From: Rhodoblastus sp. 17X3
GTDB taxonomy: Bacteria; Pseudomonadota; Alphaproteobacteria; Rhizobiales; Beijerinckiaceae
DNA: 64,000 nt
Reading direction: 5' to 3'
NCBI RefSeq assembly: GCF_030056575.1
Contig: NZ_JASHHX010000004.1
Coordinates: 1-64,000 of the forward strand
The position numbers were made by a program, and so were the translations under genes. This document shows positions 7,027-15,753 of the stretch, piece after piece. Each line of letters begins with the position of its first letter. Position 1 is the stretch's first letter. Under the pieces are notes generated by a model. It searched no databases, had not been told where the DNA came from, and saw only the letters and a list, made by a program, of their open reading frames with translations.

Positions 7027-8085
7027 TCACACAAATATTTCGCGCAGCGCCGCGACGAGTTTGCTCGTCTGCTCCGCCGTTCCGATGGTGATGCGCAGAT
7101 AATCCTCGATGCGCGGCGCGTTGAAATGACGCACCAGCACGGCGCGGTCGCGCAGGGCGCGGGCGAGTTCGCCACCCTTCGCGGTTCTGTGTCGGGCGAA
7201 GATGAAATTCGCGCTCGACGGCAGAATGTCGAAGCCGAGTTCGCGCAGTTGCGCGGTCATGTTTTCGCGCTCGGAGATGATGGTTGTGACGCTGGCCTGG
7301 AAATAGGAATCGTCCTCGACCGAGGCGATGGCCCCGGCCTGCGCGATCTGGCCAAGCGGGTAGGAATTGAAGCAGTTCTTCACCCGCGTCAGCGCGTCGA
7401 TCAGCGAAGGCTGGCCGAGTGCATAGCCGACGCGCAGGCCGGCGAGCGCGCGCGATTTCGAGAAGGTGCGCACCACCAGAAGATTGGAATGCGCCGCGAT
7501 CAGGGGGACAGCCGTCTCCCCGCCGAAATCGACATAGGCCTCGTCCACGACGACGGGAATGTCGGCGTGCTGCGCCAGCATTTGCGCGACCTCGTCGCGC
7601 GACAGGGCGACGCCCGTCGGCGCATTTGGATTGGCGAAGACGATCGCGCCGGCGGCGTTGCGGCGGTAGTCATCCACGCGCAGGCGCATGGAGTCGTCCA
7701 GCGCGACGGTCTGGAAAGCGATGTCATAGAGCTGGGCCCAGACGGGATAGAAACTATAGGTCACGTCTGGAAAAAGCAGTGGCTTCTCATGCTTGAGCAA
7801 CGCGACGAAAACATGGGCCAGCACCTCGTCGGAGCCATTGCCGACGAACACATTTTCGGCGCGAAGACCGTGATAACGCGCGAGGGCCTCGCGTAATGCG
7901 AGCGATTCCGGATCGGGATAAAGGCGCAGGGCGTCATTGGCGGCGTCGCGCATCGCATGGATCGCGCGCGGCGATGGCGGCAGCGGACATTCATTGGTGT
8001 TGAGCTTGACCAGGCCTTTTATGCGCGGCTGCTCGCCGGGCGTGTAGGGGCTGAGGCTCTGCGCCTTTGCGCTCCAGAATTCCAT
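7027..8085 (-). CDS. hisC: Histidinol-phosphate aminotransferase
   Basis: A full-length 352-residue class I/II PLP aminotransferase that exchanges the amino group between histidinol phosphate/imidazole acetol phosphate and glutamate/2-oxoglutarate. Many HisC homologues also transaminate aromatic keto acids. Seen motifs are LNTNECPLPPSP near the N-terminus, GNGSDEVL, FANPNAPTG, VVDEAYVDF and the PLP-lysine segment TFSKSRALAGLRVGYA. The MEFWSAKAQSLSPY start was chosen over an upstream in-frame extension because it matches the family length. It lies on the opposite strand between the portal remnant and the capsid protease gene, interrupting a phage operon. No other his gene is nearby. It may be a cargo ('moron') gene. 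Confidence 0.88.
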   Translation of the reverse strand: MEFWSAKAQSLSPYTPGEQPRIKGLVKLNTNECPLPPSPRAIHAMRDAANDALRLYPDPESLALREALARYHGLRAENVFVGNGSDEVLAHVFVALLKHEKPLLFPDVTYSFYPVWAQLYDIAFQTVALDDSMRLRVDDYRRNAAGAIVFANPNAPTGVALSRDEVAQMLAQHADIPVVVDEAYVDFGGETAVPLIAAHSNLLVVRTFSKSRALAGLRVGYALGQPSLIDALTRVKNCFNSYPLGQIAQAGAIASVEDDSYFQASVTTIISERENMTAQLRELGFDILPSSANFIFARHRTAKGGELARALRDRAVLVRHFNAPRIEDYLRITIGTAEQTSKLVAALREIFV

Positions 8086-8203
8086 GGTTCCGCGCCTTTT
8101 CTCCGCGCCATTCGATGGCGCGCATCCCTTTAGCAAAATTTTCGACCCCATGGCCAGCCCCGCCGCGAGCGGGGCGGGCTCAACCCAGCGAGGAGCGCCG
8201 AGC

Positions 8204-9226
8204 GTGCCGGACCCGTTGCAAATGTTCATACCCCTGCGCAAGGCGGACGCCGCCCGGCGCCTGATCTATGGCTACGCCACAGCCGAACTGCCGGACAAGT
8301 CCGGCGAAATCTGCGATTACGCCAGCACCAAGCCTTTTTACGAGCAATGGTCGGCGGAATGCGCCAAGGCCTCCGGAGGCAAGAGCCTCGGCAACCTGCG
8401 CGCCATGCATGGCAAGATCGCGGCGGGGAAGATTTCCTCGATCGCGTTCAACGATGACGCCAAGCGCATCGAGATCGCCGCCAAGATCGTCGACGACGAC
8501 GAATGGCGCAAGATCGAGGAGGGAGTCTATACCGGCTTCAGCCAAGGCGGCGCCTATGTGAAGCGCTGGCCCGATCCGGACCGGCCGGAATTTACCCGCT
8601 ATACCGCCAGTCCGACCGAGATTTCGCTGGTCGATCTGCCCTGTCTGCCGGAGGCCGGCTTCGAACTGGTCAAGGCGGACGGCGTGAGCGTAACGCGCGC
8701 TTTCATCGAGCCTGTCGCCAAGGCGCAGGCCGCCCCCGACGCGGTGGCCTCGGCCCTGCGCGACTGGCTCGCCGGCAATGTGACGAGCGACGCCGAAGCC
8801 GCCGAGACAATCGCCGACTTTTTCGACGCGCTGCAACATGACCTCAACGCCGACCCGATCCACGACGCGCCGCTTTCGTCTCTGCTGGCGCGGTTGAAAG
8901 CGCAATGCATCGCGGCGCTTCAGCCGCGCGCGGCCCAGAAATATGACTCGCTCGAAGCTCGGCTGGAAAAGCTCGCCGCACAGGGCGAAGCTGCCCGACA
9001 GGTCGCGGATGATCTCGCGCCACGTCTGGCGGAACTGGCCGAGCGTGTGAGCGCGCTGGAGGCGGCGCCGGCCCAGCCGGTGCTGATGCCGGGCTTTGCG
9101 CCGGTCTCCAAATCGGCGGAGGCGGGTCTCGAAGACCTTGCCGCCGAGCTGGCGCGGCTGTCGCCCGAGCAGGCCTCGCTCGTGCTGATCAAGGCGGCGC
9201 AGACTCAGCCGAAACGCTTCGGCTGA
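8204..9226 (+). CDS. Capsid maturation protease, XkdF-like, with scaffold-like C-terminus
   Basis: A 340-residue protein. The N-terminal ~170 residues (YGYATAELPDKSGE, LRAMHGKIAAGK, GVYTGFSQGGAYVKRW, EISLVDLPCLP) match the XkdF/prohead-protease-like domain of alphaproteobacterial phages. The C-terminal half is helical and acidic with a coiled-coil-like segment (LAELAERVSALEA), plausibly an internal scaffold. The GTG at 8204 was chosen because AGGAG lies eight bases upstream; an ATG 18 bases on has no good ribosome site. Position between portal and capsid genes fits. The exact protease class was not confirmed by catalytic residues. Confidence 0.72.
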   Translation: MPDPLQMFIPLRKADAARRLIYGYATAELPDKSGEICDYASTKPFYEQWSAECAKASGGKSLGNLRAMHGKIAAGKISSIAFNDDAKRIEIAAKIVDDDEWRKIEEGVYTGFSQGGAYVKRWPDPDRPEFTRYTASPTEISLVDLPCLPEAGFELVKADGVSVTRAFIEPVAKAQAAPDAVASALRDWLAGNVTSDAEAAETIADFFDALQHDLNADPIHDAPLSSLLARLKAQCIAALQPRAAQKYDSLEARLEKLAAQGEAARQVADDLAPRLAELAERVSALEAAPAQPVLMPGFAPVSKSAEAGLEDLAAELARLSPEQASLVLIKAAQTQPKRFG

Positions 9227-9261
9227 GCCGCATCCATTTGTCGACTCCCAACAGAGAAAGC

Positions 9262-10776
9262 ATGTCCATGACCGCACAACAGACTGCGCTTGAATTGACT
9301 CAGGCGATCCGAAAGGCGCAGGCCGCGCCCGTTTTCGATCCGCGCTTCGCCAGCCTGGAAAAATCCACCTTTTCGCAGGCGTCTTCCCCGACCTCGGGAC
9401 TGACCTATTACGATCTCGAAACCGGCGCGAAGCTGTTGTTCCCGGTGCTGACGCCGCTGCGCAACTCGATCCCGCGGGTCTCTGGCAAGGGCGGCGTGCA
9501 GGCCGCGTGGCGCGCGGTCACCGCGATCAATTCGACCGGCCTCCGCATCGGCGTCTCGGGCGGCAATCGCGGCGCCGTCGCGGCCGTTACGACGAAGGAC
9601 TATGTCGCGACCTACAAGGGGATCGGCATCGAGACCAATGCCGATTTCGAGGCCCAGTTCGCGGGCCAGAATTTCGACGACATCCGCGCGCTTGCTGCGC
9701 AGACCGGTCTCGAGGCGCTGATGATCGGCGAAGAGGCGATGTTGCTCGGCGGCAATACCTCGATGGCTCTGGGCGTTACCGCGACCCCAACCCTCGCCGC
9801 CTCCGCTTCGGGCGGTTCGCTGGCGACGGCGACCTGGTCCGTGATCTGCGTCGCGCTGACCCTCGACGGATTGATGAATTCCTCGGTCGCCACCGGCGTC
9901 CAGGCGTCGATCAGCCGCGCCAATGCGGACTCCTCTTCGGATGTTTTCGGCGGCGGCGCGGGGCAGAAATCCGCCAACGCCACAGTTTCCGTCACCGGCC
10001 CGAGCGGCAGCGTCACCGCGACGGTCGCGGCCAGGACCGGCGCCTTCGGCTACGCCTGGTATTGGGGCGTCGCCGGTTCGGAGGTTTTGGGCGCCATCAC
10101 GACGATAAACAGCGTTGTGATCACAGCCGCCGCGACCGGAACCCAGACCGCCGCCTCCTTGCCGTCCGTCGACTGGTCCGCCAATTCGCTCGCCTTCGAC
10201 GGCCTGCTCACCCAGGCGCTTCTGCCGGGTTCGGGCGCGATGGTGAACGTGCAGCCGACCGGCGTCGCGGGCGCGGGCACGCCGCTGACGGGCGATGGCG
10301 CTGGCGGCATCGTTGAAATCGAAGCTGTGCTCAAGGCCAATTGGGACCTCTACCGGCTCTCGCCGGACGAGGTCTGGGTGTCGTCGCAGGAAGCGAACAA
10401 TATCTCGAAGAAAATCCTGGCGGGCGGGGCCACCGGCGCGCAGCGCTTCATCTTCGACACGAAGCAGGACGCCATCGGCGGCGGCGTGATGGTCACGACC
10501 TACAAGAACAAATATTCGCTCGCCGGCGCCAAGTCGCTCGATATCAAGATCCACCCGAACATGCCCGCCGGCACGATGCTGTTCCTGACCCGGAAGCTGC
10601 CCTATCCGCTGGCGAATGTCGGCAATGTCATCCAGGTCCGCACGCGGCAGGATTATTACCAGATCGAATGGCCGCTTCGCGCCCGTCGCTATGAATATGG
10701 CGTCTATGCCGATGAAGTGCTGCAGCACTTCTTCCCGCCGTCCATGTCGGTCATCACCAATATCGGCAATGGCTGA
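9262..10776 (+). CDS. Major capsid protein
   Basis: About 504 residues, immediately after the protease gene. The N-terminal region (TYYDLETGAKLLFPVLTPLR) and C-terminal region (RTRQDYYQIEWPLRARRYEYG) look like an HK97-fold shell subunit. A long Ala/Thr/Ser/Gly-rich segment around residues 180-350 looks like an inserted surface domain, making the protein longer than a minimal HK97 subunit. The ATG at 9262 follows AGAGAAAG; an in-frame TTG 24 bases upstream is possible. Assignment rests on position, length and composition. Confidence 0.75.
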   Translation: MSMTAQQTALELTQAIRKAQAAPVFDPRFASLEKSTFSQASSPTSGLTYYDLETGAKLLFPVLTPLRNSIPRVSGKGGVQAAWRAVTAINSTGLRIGVSGGNRGAVAAVTTKDYVATYKGIGIETNADFEAQFAGQNFDDIRALAAQTGLEALMIGEEAMLLGGNTSMALGVTATPTLAASASGGSLATATWSVICVALTLDGLMNSSVATGVQASISRANADSSSDVFGGGAGQKSANATVSVTGPSGSVTATVAARTGAFGYAWYWGVAGSEVLGAITTINSVVITAAATGTQTAASLPSVDWSANSLAFDGLLTQALLPGSGAMVNVQPTGVAGAGTPLTGDGAGGIVEIEAVLKANWDLYRLSPDEVWVSSQEANNISKKILAGGATGAQRFIFDTKQDAIGGGVMVTTYKNKYSLAGAKSLDIKIHPNMPAGTMLFLTRKLPYPLANVGNVIQVRTRQDYYQIEWPLRARRYEYGVYADEVLQHFFPPSMSVITNIGNG

Positions 10777-10837
10777 CGGCTTACGCGCCGCCTTCCCACA
10801 AGGCGGCGCGATTTTCTTCCCAAAATGGAGTCGCGAC

Positions 10838-11047
10838 ATGAAATATCGGGCGCCCGAGGGCGTGACCGCGTTGTCCTGCGCGGGCGAAACCATAGCGCCG
10901 GACGAAGCCGGCGTTTTCGAAGCTTCGGAGGAACTATCCGACGAATTGAAGGCTCATGGTTGCGTCGAATGTGAGTCTGATCCCCTCGGCGCGCACGTCG
11001 GAGGAAAGAGCTCACGCGGGCGTTCGCGCGCCGGGAAGGCGAACTGA
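10838..11047 (+). CDS. Small phage protein between capsid and connector genes
   Basis: About 69 residues starting MKYRAPEGVTALSC with GGAG seven bases upstream. The first ~45 residues are acidic and the last ~20 are basic (GKSSRGRSRAGK). It is the kind of short protein often found between the major capsid and the head-tail adaptor gene in GTA-like clusters. It is separated from the connector gene by two bases, so likely translationally coupled. Function unknown. Confidence 0.6.
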   Translation: MKYRAPEGVTALSCAGETIAPDEAGVFEASEELSDELKAHGCVECESDPLGAHVGGKSSRGRSRAGKAN

Positions 11048-11049
11048 CC

Positions 11050-11862
11050 ATGGCGCAGGGCGACCTCGTTTCGCTGGCGCAGCTCAAGGCGCATCTCGGC
11101 GTGCAATCGAATGGCGACGACATTCTGCTCGCCGGCCTGATTGGTCAGATCAGCCGCGCGATCTGCGCCTATATCAATCGCCCTTTCGTCTGGCCGCGCG
11201 ATGTCGTCGATCATTTCGATGGCAACGGCAGGGCGTCGATCCAGTTGAGAAACTGGCCTGTGATTTTGGTCTCCTCGGTCTCCGTCGATGGCCAGAATAT
11301 TCCGCAGGCGCAGACGCCTTTGGGCGTCGGATGGATGCTGGAGCCGGGCGATATCGAGCCGCCGGGCGCCATGCAGAAAATTCTGCTGCGCGGCGCGACT
11401 TTCTCTCGCGGCTGGCAAAACATCTCGATCGCCTATCGCGCGGGCTATCAGATCTCCAACGAGGCCTGCGTTGCGCCGGCCCTCGGACCGTTCTTCGTGC
11501 AATCCGCGCAGCCGTTCGGCTCTTACGCTTGCGATGCGGGGGTCGCTTACGCGAACGGCCAGTCGCTCGCTTGCGTGGCGTCCAATCCGGCGCAGGGACA
11601 ATATGCGTTCGATGACGGCGACGGCTATTTCTTCTCCGCTGCCGACGCGGGCCAGGCTCTTTTGCTGAATTACGGCTATGTGCCGGCCGACTTGGCCAGT
11701 TGCGCGCTGGAATGGGCGGCCGACCGTTACCGCTATCGCGAACGCATCGCCATGACGTCGAAAAGCCTTGGCGGCCAGGAGACGACCGCGTTCCGTATCT
11801 CGGCGGTGCCCGATTATGTCGCCATGGCCTTACGCAACTACACCCGCGTCATCCCGAGTTAA
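11050..11862 (+). CDS. Head-tail connector (gp6-like adaptor)
   Basis: 270 residues. The N-terminal ~110 residues (LVSLAQLKAHLGVQSNGDDILLAGLIGQISRAICAYINRP, in pieces) match the gp6-like head-tail connector pattern of helical proteins that dock under the portal. The C-terminus (ALEWAADRYRYRERI...YVAMALRNYTRV) is also typical. The middle section (residues ~140-210) looks like a small inserted beta domain not present in minimal adaptors. It follows the capsid genes in the normal order. Confidence 0.75.
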   Translation: MAQGDLVSLAQLKAHLGVQSNGDDILLAGLIGQISRAICAYINRPFVWPRDVVDHFDGNGRASIQLRNWPVILVSSVSVDGQNIPQAQTPLGVGWMLEPGDIEPPGAMQKILLRGATFSRGWQNISIAYRAGYQISNEACVAPALGPFFVQSAQPFGSYACDAGVAYANGQSLACVASNPAQGQYAFDDGDGYFFSAADAGQALLLNYGYVPADLASCALEWAADRYRYRERIAMTSKSLGGQETTAFRISAVPDYVAMALRNYTRVIPS

Positions 11863-11865
11863 GCC

Positions 11866-12366
11866 ATGTTTCAGATCAGCCTCGAGGACGCGTCCGAATT
11901 TTCCGCGCGGCTGGACGCCTTGCCCGATCAATTGCGCGTGGCGTTGACGGCGAAAGTCCAGGCCTTGGCGCAGGCGCTATATGCGCAGGTGGTGGGCGTC
12001 AATCTGAGCGGCTCCGTCTTGAACGCGCGTAGCGGGGCGTTGCGGGATTCCATTCAGATCGATGTTCAAGCCGAAGACGCGCGGATCGACGCGAAAATTT
12101 TCTCCAACGGCGACGTCCCCTATGCGGCGATCCTCGAATTCGGCGGCAAGACGGCGGCGCACGAAATCCTGCCCGACAAGGCGAGAGCGCTGGCGTTTCT
12201 GGCGAACGGCAAGCAGGTTTTCTCGCGCAGGATCCAGCACCCTGGTTCGACATTTGCCGCGCGGTCCTATCTCGGCGGGGCCCTGGACGACGCGCGTGGC
12301 GAAATCGCTGCGACGCTCGCGGAAATCGTCTCCGCCGTCGCCGAACAGCTGAAAGAATCCAGATGA
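11866..12366 (+). CDS. HK97 gp10-like head-tail joining protein
   Basis: 166 residues resembling the HK97 gp10/tail-completion family: an amphipathic N-terminal helix, the middle segment SGALRDSIQIDVQ, and the family's typical YAAILEFGGKT and later aromatic/Arg segments. Such proteins form the stopper or tail-side ring of the neck. It starts four bases after the connector gene and overlaps the next gene by four bases. Confidence 0.7.
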   Translation: MFQISLEDASEFSARLDALPDQLRVALTAKVQALAQALYAQVVGVNLSGSVLNARSGALRDSIQIDVQAEDARIDAKIFSNGDVPYAAILEFGGKTAAHEILPDKARALAFLANGKQVFSRRIQHPGSTFAARSYLGGALDDARGEIAATLAEIVSAVAEQLKESR

Positions 12367-12824
12367 AAAACTCCCGCGAAGAGATCATGGCGGAACTTTG
12401 CGCGCGTCTGGCCCGAGCGCAATTTTCGACGCCGATCAATGGGCGCGAAAGCTGGGCGATATTGTCGCGGCGCATCAAATTGTGGAGCGATGTCGCGGCG
12501 GCGGATCAGCCGGCCTTGTTCGTGACGGAGCACGGCGAAAATATCGCCTATGCGAGTGAAAACGCGCCCGGGAAAACGGTCCTGAACGTCGATCTCTTCG
12601 TCTATGTCGCCGGGGCGAACGATCCCCGCGTTGTGCCGGCGCGCGATTTGAACATTGCGCTCGACGCGCTTTGCTCGGCGCTGGCGCCGGATCCCGCAAT
12701 CGGGCGCCAGACTCTTGGCGGCCTGGTTCATCATTGCCGTATCGAGGGACGGATCGTCAAGGATCCGGGCGACCTCGATGGACAGGGCCTCGCTCTCGTC
12801 CCGGTCCGCATCCTGGCGCCATGA
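12363..12824 (+). CDS. Tail terminator-like protein
   Basis: 153 residues overlapping the previous stop by four bases (ATGA). The protein begins with a helix (REEIMAELCARLARA) and ends with a strand carrying acidic residues (GQGLALVPVRI), in keeping with the gpU-like tail-terminator proteins at this position in siphovirus and GTA-like clusters. Recognition is by position and general features, so another neck component is possible. Confidence 0.55.
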   Translation: MKNSREEIMAELCARLARAQFSTPINGRESWAILSRRIKLWSDVAAADQPALFVTEHGENIAYASENAPGKTVLNVDLFVYVAGANDPRVVPARDLNIALDALCSALAPDPAIGRQTLGGLVHHCRIEGRIVKDPGDLDGQGLALVPVRILAP

Positions 12825-12852
12825 CGCCGCATTCACCTCCAGGGAATTCGTG

Positions 12853-13047
12853 ATGCAAAGCCCGTCGCAAAACACTTCGGAGAAATCCGAAGCCACGGCC
12901 CGTGAAATCGAGGCCGCAATCGACTCTTGGTTTGTCGAGACCATGCACCATTCGCCGGTCTCGCGCGCCACCGATATTTTCAACCATGTGCGCGTCGCGG
13001 TCGATGTCTTGAAAGCGAGACTCGCCGCTCTTCTGCAGGAGCAATGA
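12853..13047 (+). CDS. Small helical phage protein before the tail tube gene
   Basis: 64 residues (MQSPSQNTSEKSEATAREIE..., C-terminal helix VDVLKARLAALLQEQ). It starts 28 bases after the terminator-like gene and ends three bases before the tail tube gene. It is predicted entirely helical with no membrane segment. Its place in a tightly packed operon supports it as a real gene. Function unknown. Confidence 0.55.
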   Translation: MQSPSQNTSEKSEATAREIEAAIDSWFVETMHHSPVSRATDIFNHVRVAVDVLKARLAALLQEQ

Positions 13048-13050
13048 TCC

Positions 13051-13803
13051 ATGTCCAACACAACTTCCGTTGCATTCGGCTCCGGCGTTCTCATCGCGAC
13101 GCCCTCGGGGGCCAATGCGTCGCCCGTTCAATTCGGCGCCGTGCAGGATGTGACGCTGGACATCAGCTTTTCGACAAAGCAATTGTTCGGGCAATATCAG
13201 TTTCCCATCGCCCTGGCTCGGGGCGAAGGCAAGATCACCGGGAAGGCGAAATTCGCCAATATAGACGGGCCTTTGTTCAACGCCTGCTTCTTCGGCCAGA
13301 GCCTGAATGCCGGCCAGAAGCTCTGGGCCTATAACGAGGCTGGCGCTGTTCCTTCCTCATCGCCCTATACCTACGCCACGGCGAATGCCGCCAATTTCGA
13401 CGGCGACCTCGGCGTGGTCTATGCGGCGAGCGGCCTGGCGCTGACCAAGGTTTCCTCTGCTCCCGCCGTAGGCCAATACAGCGTCTCTGCCGGCGTCTAT
13501 ACCTTCAGTTCGGGCGACGCCGGCAAGGCTGTTCTGGTCTCCTATTCCTATACGCAGACCAGCGGCGGATCGCGCGCGCTCATCGTCAACAAGGCGATGG
13601 GGACTGCGCCAACATTTCAGATCGATTTCTACCAGACCAATCCCAATATCGCCGGCGCGCAATGGTCCTTGCGACTTTTCAATTGCGTTTCGAACAAGCT
13701 GAGCATCGCGTCGAAGACGCAGGATTTCGTTGTTCCCGAGCTCGATTTCGAAGCCATCGCCAATGCGGCGAATTCGATCGGCGAAATCAACACGGCGGTT
13801 TGA
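13051..13803 (+). CDS. Major tail (tube) protein
   Basis: 250 residues rich in beta-strand-forming residues. It is positioned between the terminator-like gene and the tail chaperones, where the tail tube gene lies in long-tailed phages and GTAs. The N-terminal part (VQDVTLDISFSTKQLFGQYQ) and the C-terminal part (FQIDFYQTNPNIAG...LSIASKTQDFVVPELDFEA) have the pattern of tail tube proteins. A Ser/Ala/Tyr-rich middle (~residues 95-185) may be a surface-exposed domain. AGGAG precedes the start. Confidence 0.75.
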   Translation: MSNTTSVAFGSGVLIATPSGANASPVQFGAVQDVTLDISFSTKQLFGQYQFPIALARGEGKITGKAKFANIDGPLFNACFFGQSLNAGQKLWAYNEAGAVPSSSPYTYATANAANFDGDLGVVYAASGLALTKVSSAPAVGQYSVSAGVYTFSSGDAGKAVLVSYSYTQTSGGSRALIVNKAMGTAPTFQIDFYQTNPNIAGAQWSLRLFNCVSNKLSIASKTQDFVVPELDFEAIANAANSIGEINTAV

Positions 13804-13804
13804 G

Positions 13805-14185
13805 ATGGTTCCGGATCCGAAAATCAATTGCGCGGGATCGCCTGTCGTCGCTCTCGGCGGGCAGGAATTCTTCGTTCCGCCGCTCGCCCTGCGGCAAGCG
13901 CGGATCGTCGTGCCGGGCCTGCTGAAACTGATGCCCCGCCTCAACGCCATCCAGGCGCGCATCGCCGCTGGCGATCCGCTGGGCGCAGCGCTGCTCGATC
14001 AGGGCGACGTCGATTTGATGCTGGACGTCGTCCATTGCGGATTGACCCGCGCCTATCCCGAGTTGATGCGCGACGATGTTCTCGATCTTGAGGCGGGATT
14101 TACGGCGCTCGTCGCGGCGCTCGCTGTCATCGCCGGGCAGACGGGCCTGTTTGCGCCGACGGAGGCGCAGCCGCCGGGGGAATGA
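13805..14185 (+). CDS. Tail assembly chaperone
   Basis: 126 residues starting one base after the tail tube stop. It is a helical protein (LALRQARIVVPGLLKLMPRLN, DLMLDVVHCGLTRAYPEL in pieces) at the position of the lambda G / GTA gp10 chaperone that coats the tape measure during tail assembly. It ends in GGGGGAATGA, overlapping the next gene by four bases. A -1 frameshift there would fuse the two proteins, as known for lambda G/GT. Confidence 0.65.
   Translation: MVPDPKINCAGSPVVALGGQEFFVPPLALRQARIVVPGLLKLMPRLNAIQARIAAGDPLGAALLDQGDVDLMLDVVHCGLTRAYPELMRDDVLDLEAGFTALVAALAVIAGQTGLFAPTEAQPPGE
14176..14185 (+). promoter_or_regulatory. Candidate -1 programmed frameshift site
   Basis: The sequence GGGGGAATGA spans the end of the chaperone gene. 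In the upstream frame it reads GGG GAA TGA; slipping back one base gives GGG GGA ATG and enters the frame of the following gene without a stop. The heptamer is not the best-known slippery type, and no downstream pseudoknot was established, so this may be only an ATGA coupling site. Confidence 0.35.
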
Positions 14186-14439
14186 AAGGCGACGCTCCGG
14201 ATTTCGACCGGATCGTCGCCCATTATTGCCAGATGTCCGGCGAGGCCTGGACCAACGCGCTCGAAGCGGAATTGACCTTCGCCCGAATCTTCGCGCGCCA
14301 CGCCTATTGGCGGGAAAATCCGCCGGCGCCCGTCTTGTTCTCGGCTCTTGCGATTGGCCTGGGCTGCTGGAAGCCGGAGCGTCGCGCCGATGATGCGGTC
14401 GCCGCGCTGCGCGGGCTGTTTCCGTCAGGGCGAATCTAA
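14182..14439 (+). CDS. Second tail assembly chaperone / GTA gp10.1-like protein
   Basis: 85 residues overlapping the previous stop codon by four bases. It begins MKGDAPDFDRIVAHYCQMSGE and is helical and small. Its place just before the tape measure gene corresponds to the second tail-chaperone product (lambda T-like) or the small GTA gene between chaperone and tape measure. It may be expressed both by its own ATG and by frameshifting from the upstream gene. Confidence 0.6.
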   Translation: MKGDAPDFDRIVAHYCQMSGEAWTNALEAELTFARIFARHAYWRENPPAPVLFSALAIGLGCWKPERRADDAVAALRGLFPSGRI

Positions 14440-14472
14440 CCGCGCGAATGTCATGCGAGAATCGAGGATGGC

Positions 14473-15750
14473 ATGGCCGAATCCAATGTTTCAATTTCCT
14501 TCGGCGCCGATGCGTCGGGCTTCCTTGACGGCGTCGCGCGTGTTTCGGCCGCGCTGCAAACATTGCCCGCAGCTGTTGGCCAGGTGGGAACTGGCGTCGA
14601 CAAGTCGGCGCAGGGCTTTTCCGCCTTCGGCGCCGGCGCGGCCAACGCCCTCGCCAGGGTCGGCGACGCCGCGCGCGTGGCTGGCGCGTCGCAGGAGGAA
14701 ATCGCGCGGGAGAGCCTCGCGGCGGTCAATGGCGAGATTTTCGCCGAGCGCGCGGCCCTTGCGGAAAAAAAATCGCTCTATGACGAACTGACCAAATTGA
14801 AGGTCATGAGCGCCAGCGAACGGCTTTCCGCCTCGCAGGCCGCCTTGAACGAGGAATATGCGGCGGAAAAGTCGCTTCTCGAAAAGGCGGGGCAACTTGG
14901 CGACCTGAGCCTCCAGCAGCGGCAGCAAATTCTGAATCGGATGCTCATGCTTGATGCGCGATATGCGCTCGACAGCCAGAAGATCATGCTGCAGTCGGTC
15001 GGGCAGTTGGTCGCGCCGATGGACCATGTGATCGACGCCATGGCGTCTTCCTTCTCGTCCGGCATGACCGGGATGGCATTGGGGACGCGCACGCTGAATC
15101 AGGCGCTGTCTTCACTGGCCCAGTCGGCGGTTTCCCAATTCGTCCACATGGGCGTCGGCATCGTGGCGGATTGGGGCAAGCGGCAGCTCGCGCTCGCGGC
15201 GTTATCGGCCGCCGGCGAAAGCCAGAAGACGGCGGCAGCCGCTGCTGGCGCCGCGTCGCGTGGCGGGATAGTCGCTGGCGAGACAGCCGCCGGTCAGGCG
15301 TCCATCCTGGGCTCCGTGCTGAAAAGCATAACGGCCTCGGCCTCGGAGACATTTGCGGGCGTGTTCGGCTTTCTCGCGCCCGTGATGGGGCCGGCTGCGG
15401 TGGGGCCTGCGGCCGCGGCGCAAGGCGCGGTGATGTCCGTCGCCGCCTTCGACATTGGCGCCTGGTCGATCCCGCAAGATCAGCTTGCGATGGTTCACCG
15501 CAACGAACTGGTCATGCCGGCGGCAGAGGCGGGCGCGTTCCGCTCGATGCTGTCCAGCGCGACCAAGGGGGGCGGCGCGGCCGGACCGACGACGGCAGCA
15601 GGCGCGAGCGTTCATCTGAATGTCAGCGCGCTTGACGCGGCTTCTGTCAAGAACTGGCTCGGCGGCAATTCGCGCCAGATCATGAAGGCGATCAATCAGG
15701 CCGTCGCGGACGGCAATCATTTGGGGCTTCGACGGCTCGCGGGGGCGTAA
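14473..15750 (+). CDS. Tail tape measure protein (short)
   Basis: 425 residues: a beta-like N-terminus, a long helical/coiled region (ALAEKKSLYDELTKLKVM...QQRQQILNRMLMLDARYAL in pieces), an Ala/Gly-rich hydrophobic section (~250-330) and a C-terminus (SVHLNVSALDAASVKNWLGG...IMKAINQAVADG) that is common at the end of phage and GTA tape measures. The tape measure sets tail length, so this size predicts a rather short tail. It lies between the chaperones and distal-tail genes, as expected. Confidence 0.8.
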   Translation: MAESNVSISFGADASGFLDGVARVSAALQTLPAAVGQVGTGVDKSAQGFSAFGAGAANALARVGDAARVAGASQEEIARESLAAVNGEIFAERAALAEKKSLYDELTKLKVMSASERLSASQAALNEEYAAEKSLLEKAGQLGDLSLQQRQQILNRMLMLDARYALDSQKIMLQSVGQLVAPMDHVIDAMASSFSSGMTGMALGTRTLNQALSSLAQSAVSQFVHMGVGIVADWGKRQLALAALSAAGESQKTAAAAAGAASRGGIVAGETAAGQASILGSVLKSITASASETFAGVFGFLAPVMGPAAVGPAAAAQGAVMSVAAFDIGAWSIPQDQLAMVHRNELVMPAAEAGAFRSMLSSATKGGGAAGPTTAAGASVHLNVSALDAASVKNWLGGNSRQIMKAINQAVADGNHLGLRRLAGA

Positions 15751-15753
15751 GGT

